A stretch of 64,000 nucleotides of DNA from Bathymodiolus brooksi (taxonomy: Eukaryota > Mollusca > Bivalvia > Mytilida > Modiolidae): assembly GCA_963680875.1 (NCBI GenBank), contig OY804579.1, forward strand, positions 49,750,536 to 49,814,535, read 5' to 3'. Below the pieces are notes generated by a model that did not search any database, was not told the origin of the DNA, and was given only the letters and a program-made list of their open reading frames with translations. A program made the translations under genes and the position numbers. This document shows positions 1-14,349 of this stretch, piece after piece (within the stretch, counting starts at the first letter, position 1; the number at the start of each line of letters is the position of its first letter).

Positions 1-3000
1 CACTTCTAGTTTTAGTATGTTTACACTTCTAGTTTTAGTATGTTTACACTTCTAGTTTTGTATGTTTACACTTCTAGTTTTAGTATGTTTACACTTCTAG
101 TTTTGTATGTTTACAGTTCTAGTTTTAGTGTGTTTACAGTTCTAGTTTTGTATGTTTACAGTTCTAGTTTTAGTATGTTTACACTTCTAGTTTTGTATGT
201 TTACACTTCTAGTTTTGTATGCTTACACTTCTAGTTTTAGTGTGTTTACAGTTCTAGTTTTAGTATGTTTACAGTTCTAGTTTTGTATGTTTACACTTCT
301 AGTTTTGTATGTTTACAGTTCTAGTTTTAGTATATTTACACTTCTAGTTTTGTATGTTTACACTTCTAGTTTTGTATGTTTACAGTTCTAGTTTTGTATG
401 TTTACAGTTCTACTTTTAGTGTGTTTACAGTTCTAGTTTTAGTATATTTACACTTCTAGTTTTAGTATATTTACACTTCTAGTTTTGTATGTTTACACTT
501 CTAGTTTTGTATGTTTACAGTTCTAGTTTTAGTGTGTTTACAGTTCTAGTTTTGTATGTTTACAGTTCTAGTTTTAGTATGTTTACAGTTCTAGTTTTAG
601 TATGTTTACACTTCTAGTTTTAGTATGTTTACACTTCTAGTCTTAGTATGTTTACACTTCTAGTTTTGTATGTTTACACTTCTACTTTTGTATGTTTACA
701 CTTCTAGTTTTAGTATGTTTACACTTCTAGTCTTAGTATGTTTACACTTCTAGTTTTGTATGTTTACACTTCTACTTTTGTATGTTTACACTTCTAGTTT
801 TAGTATGTTTACACTTCTAGTTTTAGTATGTTTACACTTCTAGTTTTGTATGTTTAACTTCTAGTTTTGTATGTTTACACTTCTAGTTTTAGTATGTTTA
901 CACTTCTAGTTTTAGTATGTTTACACTTCTAGTTTTAGTATATTTACACTTCTAGTTTTAGTATGTTTACACTTCTAGTTTTAGTATATTTACACTTCTA
1001 GTTTTGTATGTTTACACTTCTAGTTTTTGTATGTTTACACTTCTAGTTTTGTATGTTTACACTTCTAGTTTTAGTATGTTTACACTTCTAGTTTTAGTAT
1101 GTTTACACTTCTAGTTTTGTATGTTTACACTTCTAGTTTTAGTATGTTTACACTTCTAGTTTTGTATGTTTACAGTTCTAGTTTTAGTGTGTTTACAGTT
1201 CTAGTTTTGTATGTTTACAGTTCTAGTTTTAGTATGTTTACACTTCTAGTTTTGTATGTTTACACTTCTAGTTTTGTATGTTTACAGTTCTAGTTTTAGT
1301 GTGTTTACAGTTCTAGTTTTAGTATGTTTACAGTTCTAGTTTTGTATGTTTACACTTCTAGTTTTGTATGTTTACAGTTCTAGTTTTAGTATATTTACAC
1401 TTCTAGTTTTGTATGTTTACACTTCTAGTTTTGTATGCTTACACTTCTAGTTTTGTATGTTTACAGTTCTAGTTTTAGTATGTTTACAGTTCTAGTTTTA
1501 GTATGTTTACACTTCTAGTTTTGTATGTTTACAGTTCTAGGTTTTAGTGTGTTTACAGTTCTAGTTTTGTATGCTTACACTTCTAGTTTTGTATGTTTAC
1601 ACTTCTAGTTTTGTATGTTTACAGTTCTAGTTTTGTATGTTTACAGTTCTAGTTTTAGTATGTTTACACTTCTAGTTTTGTATGTTTACACTTCTAGTTA
1701 TGTATGTTTACAGTTCTAGTTTTAGTATGTTTACACTTCTAGTTTTGTATGTTTACAGTTCTAGTTTTAGTGTGTTTACAGTTCTAGTTTTAGTATGTTT
1801 ACACTTCTAGTTTTAGTATGTTTACACTTCTAGTTTTAGTATGTTTACACTTCTAGTTTTGTATGTTTACACTTCTGGTTTTGTATGTTTACACTTCTAG
1901 TTTTAGTATGTTTACACTTCTAGTTTTGTATGTTTACAGTTCTAGTTTTGTATGTTTACAGTTCTAGTTTTGTATGTTTACAGTTCTACTTTTAGTGTGT
2001 TTACAGTTCTAGTTTTAGTATATTTACACTTCTAGTTTTAGTATATTTACACTTCTAGTTTTGTATGTTTACACTTCTAGTTTTGTATGTTTACAGTTCT
2101 AGTTTTAGTGTGTTTACAGTTCTAGTTTTGTATGTTTACAGTTCTAGTTTTAGTATGTTTACACTTCTAGTTTTAGTATGTTTACACTTCTAGTTTTAGT
2201 ATGTTTACACTTCTGGTTTTGTATGTTTACACTTCTAGTTTTAGTATGTTTACACTTCTACTTTTGTATGTTTACACTTCTAGTTTTAGTATGTTTACAC
2301 TTCTAGTTTTAGTATATTTACACTTCTAGTTTTAGTATGTTTACAGTTCTAGTTTTAGTATGTTTACAGTTCTAGTTTTAGTATGTTTACAGTTCTAGTT
2401 TTAGTATGTTTACACTTCTAGTTTTAGTATGTTTACACTTCTAGTTTTAGTATGTTTACACTTCTAGTTTTAGTATATTTACACTTCTAGTTTTAGTATG
2501 TTTACACTTCTAGTTTTAGTATGTTTACACTTCTAGTTTTAGTATGTTTACAGTTCTAGTTTTGTATGTTTACACTTCTAGTTTTAGTATGTTTACACTT
2601 CTAGTTTTGTATGCTTACACTTCTAGTTTTAGTATGTTTACACTTCTAGTTTTAGTATGTTTACACTTATAGTTTTAGTATGTTTACACTTCTAGTTTTG
2701 TATGTTTACACTTCTAGTTTTAGTATGTTTACACTTCTAGTTTTGTATGTTTACACTTCTAGTTTTGTATGTTTACAGTTCTAGTCTTAGTGTGTTTACA
2801 GTTCTAGTTTTGTATGTTTACAGTTCTAGTTTTAGTATGTTTACACTTCTAGTTTTGTATGTTTACACTTTTAGTTTTGTATGTTTACACTTCTAGTTTT
2901 AGTGTGTTTACAGTTCTAGTTTTAGTATGTTTACACTTCTAGTTTTAGTATGTTTACACTTCTAGTTTTGTATGTTTACACTTCTAGTTTTGTATGTTTA

Positions 3001-6000
3001 CACTTCTAGTTTTAGTATGTTTACACTTCTAGTTTTGTATGCTTACACTTCTAGTTTTGTATGTTTACAGTTCTAGTTTTAGTGTGTTTACAGTTCTAGT
3101 TTTGTGTTTACAATTCTAGTTTTAGTATGTTTACACTTCTAGTTTTGTATGTTTACACTTCTAGTTTTGTATGTTTACACTTCTAGTTTTGTGTGTTTAC
3201 AGTTCTAGTTTTAGTGTGTTTACAGTTCTAGTTTTAGTATGTTTACAGTTCTAGTTTTGTATGTTTACACTTCTAGTTTTAGTATGTTTACACTTCTAGT
3301 TTTGTATGCTTACACTTCTAGTTTTAGTATGTTTACACTTCTAGTTTTAGTATGTTTACACTTCTAGTTTTAGTATGTTTACACTTCTAGTTTTGTATGT
3401 TTACACTTCTAGTTTTAGTATGTTTACACTTCTAGTTTTGTATGTTTACACTTCTAGTTTTGTATGTTTACACTTCTAGTTTTAGTATGTTTACACTTCT
3501 AGTTTTAGTATGTTTACACTTCTAGTTTTAGTATGTTTACACTTCTAGTTTTGTATGTTTACACTTCTAGTTTTAGTATGTTTACAGTTCTAGTTTTGTA
3601 TGTTTACACTTCTAGTTTTAGTATGTTTACACTTCTAGTTTTGTATGCTTACACTTCTAGTTTTAGTATGTTTACACTTCTAGTTTTAGTATGTTTACAC
3701 TTCTAGTTTTAGTATGTTTACACTTCTAGTTTTGTATGTTTACACTTCTAGTTTTAGTATGTTTACACTTCTAGTTTTGTATGTTTACACTTCTAGTTTT
3801 GTATGTTTACAGTTCTAGTCTTAGTGTGTTTACAGTTCTAGTTTTGTATGTTTACAGTTCTAGTTTTAGTATGTTTACACTTCTAGTTTTGTATGTTTAC
3901 ACTTTTAGTTTTGTATGTTTACACTTCTAGTTTTAGTGTGTTTACAGTTCTAGTTTTAGTATGTTTACACTTCTAGTTTTAGTATGTTTACACTTCTAGT
4001 TTTGTATGTTTACACTTCTAGTTTTGTATGTTTACACTTCTAGTTTTAGTATGTTTACACTTCTAGTTTTGTATGCTTACACTTCTAGTTTTGTATGTTT
4101 ACAGTTCTAGTTTTAGTGTGTTTACAGTTCTAGTTTTGTGTTTACAATTCTAGTTTTAGTATGTTTACAGTTCTAGTTTTAGTATGTTTACACTTCTAGT
4201 TTTGTATGTTTACAGTTCTAGGTTTTAGTGTGTTTACAGTTCTAGTTTTGTATGTTTACACTTCTAGTTTTGTATGTTTACACTTCTAGTTTTGTATGTT
4301 TACAGTTCTAGTTTTAGTGTGTTTACAGTTCTAGTTTTGTATGTTTACAGTTCTAGTTTTAGTATGTTTACACTTCTAGTTTTGTATGTTTACACTTCTA
4401 GTTATGTATGTTTACACTTCTAGTTTTGTATGTTTACAGTTCTAGTTTTAGTGTGTTTACAGTTCTAGTTTTAGTATGTTTACACTTCTACTTTTAGTAT
4501 GTTTACACTTCTAGTTTTAGTATGCTTACACTTCTAGTTTTGTATGTTTACACTTCTGGTTTTGTATGTTTACACTTCTAGTTTTAGTATGTTTACACTT
4601 CTAGTTTTGTATGTTTACAGTTCTAGTTTTGTATGTTTACAGTTCTAGTTTTGTATGTTTACAGTTCTACTTTTAGTGTGTTTACAGTTCTAGTTTTAGT
4701 ATATTTACACTTCTAGTTTTAGTATATTTACACTTCTAGTTTTGTATGTTTACACTTCTAGTTTTGTATGTTTACAGTTCTAGTTTTAGTGTGTTTACAG
4801 TTCTAGTTTTGTATGTTTACAGTTCTAGTTTTAGTATGTTTACAGTTCTAGTTTTAGTATGTTTACACTTCTAGTTTTAGTATGTTTACACTTCTAGTCT
4901 TAGTATGTTTACACTTCTAGTTTTGTATGTTTACACTTCTACTTTTGTATGTTTACACTTCTAGTTTTAGTATGTTTACACTTCTAGTTTTAGTATGTTT
5001 ACACTTCTAGTTTTAGTATGTTTACACTTCTAGTTTTGTATGTTTAACTTCTAGTTTTGTATGTTTACACTTCTAGTTTTAGTATGTTTACACTTCTAGT
5101 TTTAGTATGTTTACACTTCTAGTTTTAGTATATTTACACTTCTAGTTTTAGTATGTTTACACTTCTAGTTTTAGTATATTTACACTTCTAGTTTTGTATG
5201 TTTACACTTCTAGTTTTTGTATGTTTACACTTCTAGTTTTGTATGTTTACACTTCTAGTTTTAGTATGTTTACACTTCTAGTTTTAGTATGTTTACACTT
5301 CTAGTTTTGTATGTTTACACTTCTAGTTTTAGTATGTTTACACTTCTAGTTTTGTATGTTTACAGTTCTAGTTTTAGTGTGTTTACAGTTCTAGTTTTGT
5401 ATGTTTACAGTTCTAGTTTTAGTATGTTTACACTTCTAGTTTTGTATGTTTACACTTCTAGTTTTGTATGCTTACACTTCTAGTTTTAGTGTGTTTACAG
5501 TTCTAGTTTTAGTATATTTACAGTTCTAGTTTTGTATGTTTACACTTCTAGTTTTGTATGTTTACAGTTCTAGTTTTAGTATGTTTACACTTCTAGTTTT
5601 GTATGTTTACACTTCTAGTTTTGTATGCTTACACTTCTAGTTTTAGTGTGTTTACAGTTCTAGTTTTAGTATGTTTACAGTTCTAGTTTTGTATGTTTAC
5701 ACTTCTAGTTTTGTATGTTTACAGTTCTAGTTTTAGTATATTTACACTTCTAGTTTTGTATGTTTACACTTCTAGTTTTGTATGTTTACAGTTCTAGTTT
5801 TGTATGTTTACAGTTCTACTTTTAGTGTGTTTACAGTTCTAGTTTTAGTATATTTACACTTCTAGTTTTAGTATATTTACACTTCTAGTTTTGTATGTTT
5901 ACACTTCTAGTTTTGTATGTTTACAGTTCTAGTTTTAGTGTGTTTACAGTTCTAGTTTTGTATGTTTACAGTTCTAGTTTTAGTATGTTTACAGTTCTAG

Positions 6001-9000
6001 TTTTAGTATGTTTACACTTCTAGTTTTAGTATGTTTACACTTCTAGTCTTAGTATGTTTACACTTCTAGTTTTGTATGTTTACACTTCTACTTTTGTATG
6101 TTTACACTTCTAGTTTTAGTATGTTTACACTTCTAGTCTTAGTATGTTTACACTTCTAGTTTTGTATGTTTACACTTCTACTTTTGTATGTTTACACTTC
6201 TAGTTTTAGTATGTTTACACTTCTAGTTTTAGTATGTTTACACTTCTAGTTTTGTATGTTTAACTTCTAGTTTTGTATGTTTACACTTCTAGTTTTAGTA
6301 TGTTTACACTTCTAGTTTTAGTATGTTTACACTTCTAGTTTTAGTATATTTACACTTCTAGTTTTAGTATGTTTACACTTCTAGTTTTAGTATATTTACA
6401 CTTCTAGTTTTGTATGTTTACACTTCTAGTTTTTGTATGTTTACACTTCTAGTTTTGTATGTTTACACTTCTAGTTTTAGTATGTTTACACTTCTAGTTT
6501 TAGTATGTTTACACTTCTAGTTTTGTATGTTTACACTTCTAGTTTTAGTATGTTTACACTTCTAGTTTTGTATGTTTACAGTTCTAGTTTTAGTGTGTTT
6601 ACAGTTCTAGTTTTGTATGTTTACAGTTCTAGTTTTAGTATGTTTACACTTCTAGTTTTGTATGTTTACACTTCTAGTTTTGTATGTTTACAGTTCTAGT
6701 TTTAGTGTGTTTACAGTTCTAGTTTTAGTATGTTTACAGTTCTAGTTTTGTATGTTTACACTTCTAGTTTTGTATGTTTACAGTTCTAGTTTTAGTATAT
6801 TTACACTTCTAGTTTTGTATGTTTACACTTCTAGTTTTGTATGCTTACACTTCTAGTTTTGTATGTTTACAGTTCTAGTTTTAGTATGTTTACAGTTCTA
6901 GTTTTAGTATGTTTACACTTCTAGTTTTGTATGTTTACAGTTCTAGGTTTTAGTGTGTTTACAGTTCTAGTTTTGTATGCTTACACTTCTAGTTTTGTAT
7001 GTTTACACTTCTAGTTTTGTATGTTTACAGTTCTAGTTTTGTATGTTTACAGTTCTAGTTTTAGTATGTTTACACTTCTAGTTTTGTATGTTTACACTTC
7101 TAGTTATGTATGTTTACAGTTCTAGTTTTAGTATGTTTACACTTCTAGTTTTGTATGTTTACAGTTCTAGTTTTAGTGTGTTTACAGTTCTAGTTTTAGT
7201 ATGTTTACACTTCTAGTTTTAGTATGTTTACACTTCTAGTTTTAGTATGTTTACACTTCTAGTTTTGTATGTTTACACTTCTGGTTTTGTATGTTTACAC
7301 TTCTAGTTTTAGTATGTTTACACTTCTAGTTTTGTATGTTTACAGTTCTAGTTTTGTATGTTTACAGTTCTAGTTTTGTATGTTTACAGTTCTACTTTTA
7401 GTGTGTTTACAGTTCTAGTTTTAGTATATTTACACTTCTAGTTTTAGTATATTTACACTTCTAGTTTTGTATGTTTACACTTCTAGTTTTGTATGTTTAC
7501 AGTTCTAGTTTTAGTGTGTTTACAGTTCTAGTTTTGTATGTTTACAGTTCTAGTTTTAGTATGTTTACACTTCTAGTTTTAGTATGTTTACACTTCTAGT
7601 TTTAGTATGTTTACACTTCTGGTTTTGTATGTTTACACTTCTAGTTTTAGTATGTTTACACTTCTACTTTTGTATGTTTACACTTCTAGTTTTAGTATGT
7701 TTACACTTCTAGTTTTAGTATATTTACACTTCTAGTTTTAGTATGTTTACAGTTCTAGTTTTAGTATGTTTACAGTTCTAGTTTTAGTATGTTTACAGTT
7801 CTAGTTTTAGTATGTTTACACTTCTAGTTTTAGTATGTTTACACTTCTAGTTTTAGTATGTTTACACTTCTAGTTTTAGTATATTTACACTTCTAGTTTT
7901 AGTATGTTTACACTTCTAGTTTTAGTATGTTTACACTTCTAGTTTTAGTATGTTTACAGTTCTAGTTTTGTATGTTTACACTTCTAGTTTTAGTATGTTT
8001 ACACTTCTAGTTTTGTATGCTTACACTTCTAGTTTTAGTATGTTTACACTTCTAGTTTTAGTATGTTTACACTTATAGTTTTAGTATGTTTACACTTCTA
8101 GTTTTGTATGTTTACACTTCTAGTTTTAGTATGTTTACACTTCTAGTTTTGTATGTTTACACTTCTAGTTTTGTATGTTTACAGTTCTAGTCTTAGTGTG
8201 TTTACAGTTCTAGTTTTGTATGTTTACAGTTCTAGTTTTAGTATGTTTACACTTCTAGTTTTGTATGTTTACACTTTTAGTTTTGTATGTTTACACTTCT
8301 AGTTTTAGTGTGTTTACAGTTCTAGTTTTAGTATGTTTACACTTCTAGTTTTAGTATGTTTACACTTCTAGTTTTGTATGTTTACACTTCTAGTTTTGTA
8401 TGTTTACACTTCTAGTTTTAGTATGTTTACACTTCTAGTTTTGTATGCTTACACTTCTAGTTTTGTATGTTTACAGTTCTAGTTTTAGTGTGTTTACAGT
8501 TCTAGTTTTGTGTTTACAATTCTAGTTTTAGTATGTTTACACTTCTAGTTTTGTATGTTTACACTTCTAGTTTTGTATGTTTACACTTCTAGTTTTGTGT
8601 GTTTACAGTTCTAGTTTTAGTGTGTTTACAGTTCTAGTTTTAGTATGTTTACAGTTCTAGTTTTGTATGTTTACACTTCTAGTTTTAGTATGTTTACACT
8701 TCTAGTTTTGTATGCTTACACTTCTAGTTTTAGTATGTTTACACTTCTAGTTTTAGTATGTTTACACTTCTAGTTTTAGTATGTTTACACTTCTAGTTTT
8801 GTATGTTTACACTTCTAGTTTTAGTATGTTTACACTTCTAGTTTTGTATGTTTACACTTCTAGTTTTGTATGTTTACACTTCTAGTTTTAGTATGTTTAC
8901 ACTTCTAGTTTTAGTATGTTTACACTTCTAGTTTTAGTATGTTTACACTTCTAGTTTTGTATGTTTACACTTCTAGTTTTAGTATGTTTACAGTTCTAGT

Positions 9001-12000
9001 TTTGTATGTTTACACTTCTAGTTTTAGTATGTTTACACTTCTAGTTTTGTATGCTTACACTTCTAGTTTTAGTATGTTTACACTTCTAGTTTTAGTATGT
9101 TTACACTTCTAGTTTTAGTATGTTTACACTTCTAGTTTTGTATGTTTACACTTCTAGTTTTAGTATGTTTACACTTCTAGTTTTGTATGTTTACACTTCT
9201 AGTTTTGTATGTTTACAGTTCTAGTCTTAGTGTGTTTACAGTTCTAGTTTTGTATGTTTACAGTTCTAGTTTTAGTATGTTTACACTTCTAGTTTTGTAT
9301 GTTTACACTTTTAGTTTTGTATGTTTACACTTCTAGTTTTAGTGTGTTTACAGTTCTAGTTTTAGTATGTTTACACTTCTAGTTTTAGTATGTTTACACT
9401 TCTAGTTTTGTATGTTTACACTTCTAGTTTTGTATGTTTACACTTCTAGTTTTAGTATGTTTACACTTCTAGTTTTGTATGCTTACACTTCTAGTTTTGT
9501 ATGTTTACAGTTCTAGTTTTAGTGTGTTTACAGTTCTAGTTTTGTGTTTACAATTCTAGTTTTAGTATGTTTACACTTCTAGTTTTGTATGTTTACACTT
9601 CTAGTTTTGTATGTTTACACTTCTAGTTTTGTATGTTTACAGTTCTAGTTTTAGTGTGTTTACAGTTCTAGTTTTAGTATGTTTACAGTTCTAGTTTTGT
9701 ATGTTTACACTTCTAGTTTTAGTATGTTTACACTTCTAGTTTTGTATGCTTACACTTCTAGTTTTAGTATGTTTACACTTCTAGTTTTAGTATGTTTACA
9801 CTTCTAGTTTTAGTATGTTTACACTTCTAGTTTTGTATGTTTACACTTCTAGTTTTAGTATGTTTACACTTCTAGTTTTGTATGTTTACACTTCTAGTTT
9901 TGTATGTTTACACTTCTAGTTTTAGTATGTTTACACTTCTAGTTTTAGTATGTTTACACTTCTAGTTTTAGTATGTTTACACTTCTAGTTTTGTATGTTT
10001 ACACTTCTAGTTTTAGTATGTTTACACTTCTAGTTTTAGTATGTTTACACTTCTAGTTTTAGTATGTTTACACTTCTAGTTTTAGTATGTTTACAGTTCT
10101 AGTTTTGTATGTTTACACTTCTAGTTTTAGTATGTTTACACTTCTAGTTTTGTATGCTTACACTTCTAGTTTTAGTATGTTTACACTTCTAGTTTTAGTA
10201 TGTTTACACTTCTAGTTTTAGTATGTTTACACTTCTAGTTTTGTATGTTTACACTTCTAGTTTTAGTATGTTTACACTTCTAGTTTTGTATGTTTACACT
10301 TCTAGTTTTGTATGTTTACAGTTCTAGTCTTAGTGTGTTTACAGTTCTAGTTTTGTATGTTTACAGTTCTAGTTTCAGTATGCTTACACTTCTAGTTTTG
10401 TATGCTTACACTTCTAGTTTTAGTATGTTTACACTTCTAGTTTTAGTATGTTTACACTTCTAGTTTTAGTATGTTTACACTTCTAGTTTTGTATGTTTAC
10501 ACTTCTAGTTTTAGTATGTTTACACTTCTAGTTTTGTATGTTTACACTTCTAGTTTTGTATGTTTACAGTTCTAGTCTTAGTGTGTTTACAGTTCTAGTT
10601 TTGTATGTTTACAGTTCTAGTTTTAGTATGTTTACACTTCTAGTTTTGTATGTTTACACTTTTAGTTTTGTATGTTTACACTTCTAGTTTTAGTGTGTTT
10701 ACAGTTCTAGTTTTAGTATGTTTACACTTCTAGTTTTAGTATGTTTACACTTCTAGTTTTGTATGTTTACACTTCTAGTTTTGTATGTTTACACTTCTAG
10801 TTTTAGTATGTTTACACTTCTAGTTTTGTATGCTTACACTTCTAGTTTTGTATGTTTACAGTTCTAGTTTTAGTGTGTTTACAGTTCTAGTTTTGTGTTT
10901 ACAATTCTAGTTTTAGTATGTTTACACTTCTAGTTTTGTATGTTTACACTTCTAGTTTTGTATGTTTACACTTCTAGTTTTGTATGTTTACAGTTCTAGT
11001 TTTAGTGTGTTTACAGTTCTAGTTTTAGTATGTTTACACTTCTAGTTTTGTATGTTTACAGTTCTAGTTTTAGTGTGTTTACAGTTCTAGTTTTAGTATG
11101 TTTACACTTCTAGTTTTAGTATGTTTACACTTCTAGTTTTAGTATGTTTACACTTCTAGTTTTGTATGTTTACACTTCTAGTTTTGTATGTTTACACTTC
11201 TAGTTTTGTATGTTTACACTTCTAGTTTTGCATGTTTACAGTTCTAGTTTTAGTGTGTTTACAGTTCTAGTTTTGTATGTTTACAGTTCTAGTTTTAGTA
11301 TGTTTACACTTCTAGTTTTGTATGTTTACACTTCTAGTTTTGTGTGTTTACAGTTCTAGTTTTAGTGTGTTTACAGTTCTAGTTTTAGTATGTTTACACT
11401 TCTAGTTTTAGTATGTTTACACTTCTAGTTTTAGTATGTTTACACTTCTAGTTTTGTATGTTTACACTTCTAGTTTTAGTATGTTTACACTTCTAGTTTT
11501 AGTATATTTACACTTCTAGTTTTAGTATGTATACACTTCTAGTTTTAGTATGTTTACACTTCTAGTTTTAGTATGTTTACACTTCTAGTTTTAGTATGTT
11601 TACAGTTCTAGTTTTAGTATGTTTACACTTCTAGTTTTAGTATGTTTACACTTCTAGTTTTAGTATGTTTACAGTTCTAGTTTTGTATGTTTACACTTAT
11701 ACTTTTGTATGTTTACAGTTCTAGTTTTGTATGTTTACACTTCTAGTTTTAGTATGCTTACACTTCTAGTTTTGTATGTTTACACTTCTAGTTTTAGTAT
11801 GTTTACACTTCTAGTTTTAGTATGTTTACACTTCTAGTTTTAGTATGTTTACACTTCTAGTTTTAGTATGTTTACACTTCTAGTTTTAGTATCTTTACAC
11901 TTCTAGTTTTAGTATGTTTACACTTCTAGTTTTGTGTGTTTACACTTCTAGTTTTAGTATGTTTACACTTCTAGTTTTAGTATGTTTACACTTCTAGTTT

Positions 12001-13538
12001 TAGTATGTTTACACTTCTAGTTTTGTATGTTTACACTTCTAGTTTTAGTATGTTTACACTTCTAGTTTTAGTATGTTTACACTTCTAGTTTTGTATGTTT
12101 ACACTTCTAGTTTTAGTATGTTTACACTTCTAGTTTTGTATGTTTACACTTCTAGTTTTGTAAGTTTACACTTCTAGTTTTAGTATGTTTACACTTCTAG
12201 TTTTAGTATATTTACACTTCTAGTTTTAGTATGTTTACACTTATAGTTTTGTATGTTTACACTTCTAGTTTTGTATGTTTACAGTTCTAGTTTTAGTATG
12301 TTTACACTTCTAGTTTTAGTGTGTTTACACTTCTAGTTTTAGTATGTTTACACTTCTAGTTTTAGTATGTTTACAGTTCTAGTTTTAGTATGTTTACACT
12401 TCTAGTTTTGTATGTTTACACTTCTAGTTTTAGTATGTTTACAGTTCTAGTTTTGTATGTTTTCACTTCTAGTTTTAGTATGTTTACACTTCTAGTTTTG
12501 TATGTTTACACTTCTAGTTTTAGTATGTTTACACTTCTAGTTTTAGTGTTTACAGTTCTAGTTTTAGTGTTTACACTTCTAGTTTTAGTGTGCTTACAGT
12601 TCTAGTTTTAGTGTTTACACTTCTAGTTTTAGTGTGTTTACACTTCTAGTTTTTGTATGTTTACACTTCTAGTTTTAGTGTTTACACTTCTAGTTTTAGT
12701 GTGTTTACAGTTCTAGTTTTGTATGTTTACACTTCTAGTTTTAGTGTTTACACTTCTAGTTTTAGTATGTTTACAGTTCTAGTTTTGTATGTTTACACTT
12801 CTAGTTTTAGTATGTTTACACTTCTAGTTTTGTATGTTTACACTTCTAGTTTTAGTATGTTTACACTTCTAGTTTTAGTATGTTTACACTTCTAGTTTTA
12901 GTGTGTTTACACTTCTAGTTTTGTATGTTTACAGTTCTAGTTTTGTATGTTTACACTTCTAGCTTTAGTATGTTTACACTTCTAGTTTTGTATGTTTACA
13001 CTTCTAGTTTTAGTATGTTTACACTTCTAGTTTTGTATGTTTACACTTCTAGTTTTGTATGTTTACACTTCTAGTTTTAGTATGTTTACACTTCTAGTTT
13101 TAGTATGTTTACACTTCTAGTTTTAGTATATTTACACTTCTAGTTTTAGTATGTTTACACTTCTAGTTTTGTATGTTTACACTTCTAGTTTTAGTATGTT
13201 TACACTTCTAGTTTTGTATGCTTACACTTCTAGTTTTGTATGTTTACACTTCTAGTTTTGTATGTTTACACTTCTAGTTTTTGTATGTTTACACTTCTAG
13301 TTTTAGTATGTTTACACTTCTAGTTTTAGTATATTTACACTTCTAGTTTTGTATGTTTACACTTCTAGTTTTAGTGTGTTTACAGTTCTAGTTTTAGTAT
13401 GTTTACAGTTCTAGTTTTGTATGTTTACAGTTCTAGTTTTAGTATGTTTACAGTTCTAGTTTTAGTATGTTTACACTTCTAGTTTTAGTATGTTTACACT
13501 TCTAGTTTTAGTATGTTTACACTTCTAGTTTTGTATGT
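1..13538. repeat. 22/23-bp satellite array with higher-order structure
   Basis: Uninterrupted head-to-tail array of a unit near TTTTAGTATGTTTACACTTC+TAG. The unit comes in a 23-base form (TTTTAGTATG) and a 22-base form (TTTTGTATG). Recurrent variants are ACAGTTC for ACACTTC, GTGTG for GTATG, and GCTTAC for GTTTAC. Rare markers recur at fixed distances: a unit lacking CAC near 852, 5042 and 6258, TTATAG at 2669 and 8075, CTAGG at 1541, 4221 and 6947, and a short GTGTTTACAATTC unit near 3103, 4137, 8509, 9543 and 10889. These distances imply a block of about 3.8 kb duplicated at +5,406, plus shorter offsets (about 1,034 and 4,190). The short open frames with repeated Leu/Val/Tyr/Ser are by-products of the repeat and are not genes. 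The array starts before the window, so its full size is unknown. Confidence 0.97.
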
Positions 13539-13632
13539 CATAATTATTGTCATTACTAATTTGTAATAGGAAATATTTGATACAAAGCCACAAAACGTTC
13601 ATAGTAATTCAAGAGATGATGATGATTAACGA

Positions 13633-13802
13633 TTTTTTGGTGTTTAACGCCACTTTCATCGATATGTTTTGGTGTTTAACGCCACTTTCATCGATATTTC
13701 AGCTATATTACGGCGACCAGTTGTAGTGGTGGAAGAAGCCGGAGAGAACCACCGACCATGGGCAAGCAAATGGTAAACTTTATCACTTGCGGCTGCGAAA
13801 TT
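13633..13802 (-). mobile_element. SINE, 3' part, tail duplicated
   Basis: The reverse complement runs from a GCAGCCGCAAGTGATAAAG segment through the CCATGGTCGGTGG block to the GGCGTTAAACACC tail. It matches the SINE copies at 16,752-17,005 and 36,575-36,800. The last ~30 bases (GATGAAAGTGGCGTTAAACACC type) occur twice in tandem. The tRNA-like head is missing. It lies between the satellite and the exon at 14,180, so it is probably intronic. Confidence 0.75.
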
Positions 13803-14179
13803 CAAGAGACACCACTCGAAATATGTGAAAGTGGTATATGATTTAACTGGAATTAGTAAAGACCAAACACTTGTGATTCAAGGCTGTTCCAATTACCGAA
13901 TTGGCATAAGACAAATTTAAGATCACAAATAGGCAAAATCAGAAACTGTAAATAGAAGATTGGCTAACAATACAATAAAAAAAAAAACACGACACAGAAT
14001 ATTTTGAAGATTCGTTCGTTTTGCAGTCAACATATTGTAACTTTTCCCACTGCTTGTTTTTTTTTAACTGTGTAAGAACTTAACTCAGTAATATCATGTA
14101 TGGTTATTATCTCCATCTGGTCATTAGAGTATGAACAGTTGAGCTGATTATATCTTATAGATATACTTATATATTTCAG

Positions 14180-14271
14180 GATACAAGGCAAAGCCAGTGG
14201 ATACAGCAGCAATATTAACATTTATGAGAGATATGTTAGAAGATGTATACGTACCTACAAATGAAACACAC
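14180..14271 (+). CDS. Penultimate exon of an unrecognised gene
   Basis: A pyrimidine-rich acceptor (ATATATTTCAG) precedes an open segment. It starts with two bases that complete a split codon, continues for 30 codons reading YKAKPVDTAAILTFMRDMLE then DVYVPTNETH, and ends at a CAC/GTAGGT donor. The phase (2 bases + 30 codons) fits the next exon exactly. The segment is mixed hydrophilic with no recognisable domain, and I cannot name the family. Upstream exons would lie inside or beyond the 13.5-kb satellite, which would make that array intronic if the model is right. Confidence 0.5.
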
Positions 14272-14349
14272 GTAGGTGTTTTATAATATAAATGTTGGTT
14301 ATTGTACCTAGTATTTTGTTGTCCGGGGATCGATCACAATATATGAATG

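Noticed and set aside
40..12895. Repeated short open frames rich in Leu/Val/Tyr/Ser (e.g. at 40, 1,099, 5,289, 6,505, 12,390, 12,653)
   Set aside because: They are produced by the 22/23-bp satellite, repeat exactly with it and stop at random TAGs; no gene signals.
1..13538. CRISPR-like repeat array
   Set aside because: No unique spacers; units are contiguous and the DNA is animal nuclear.
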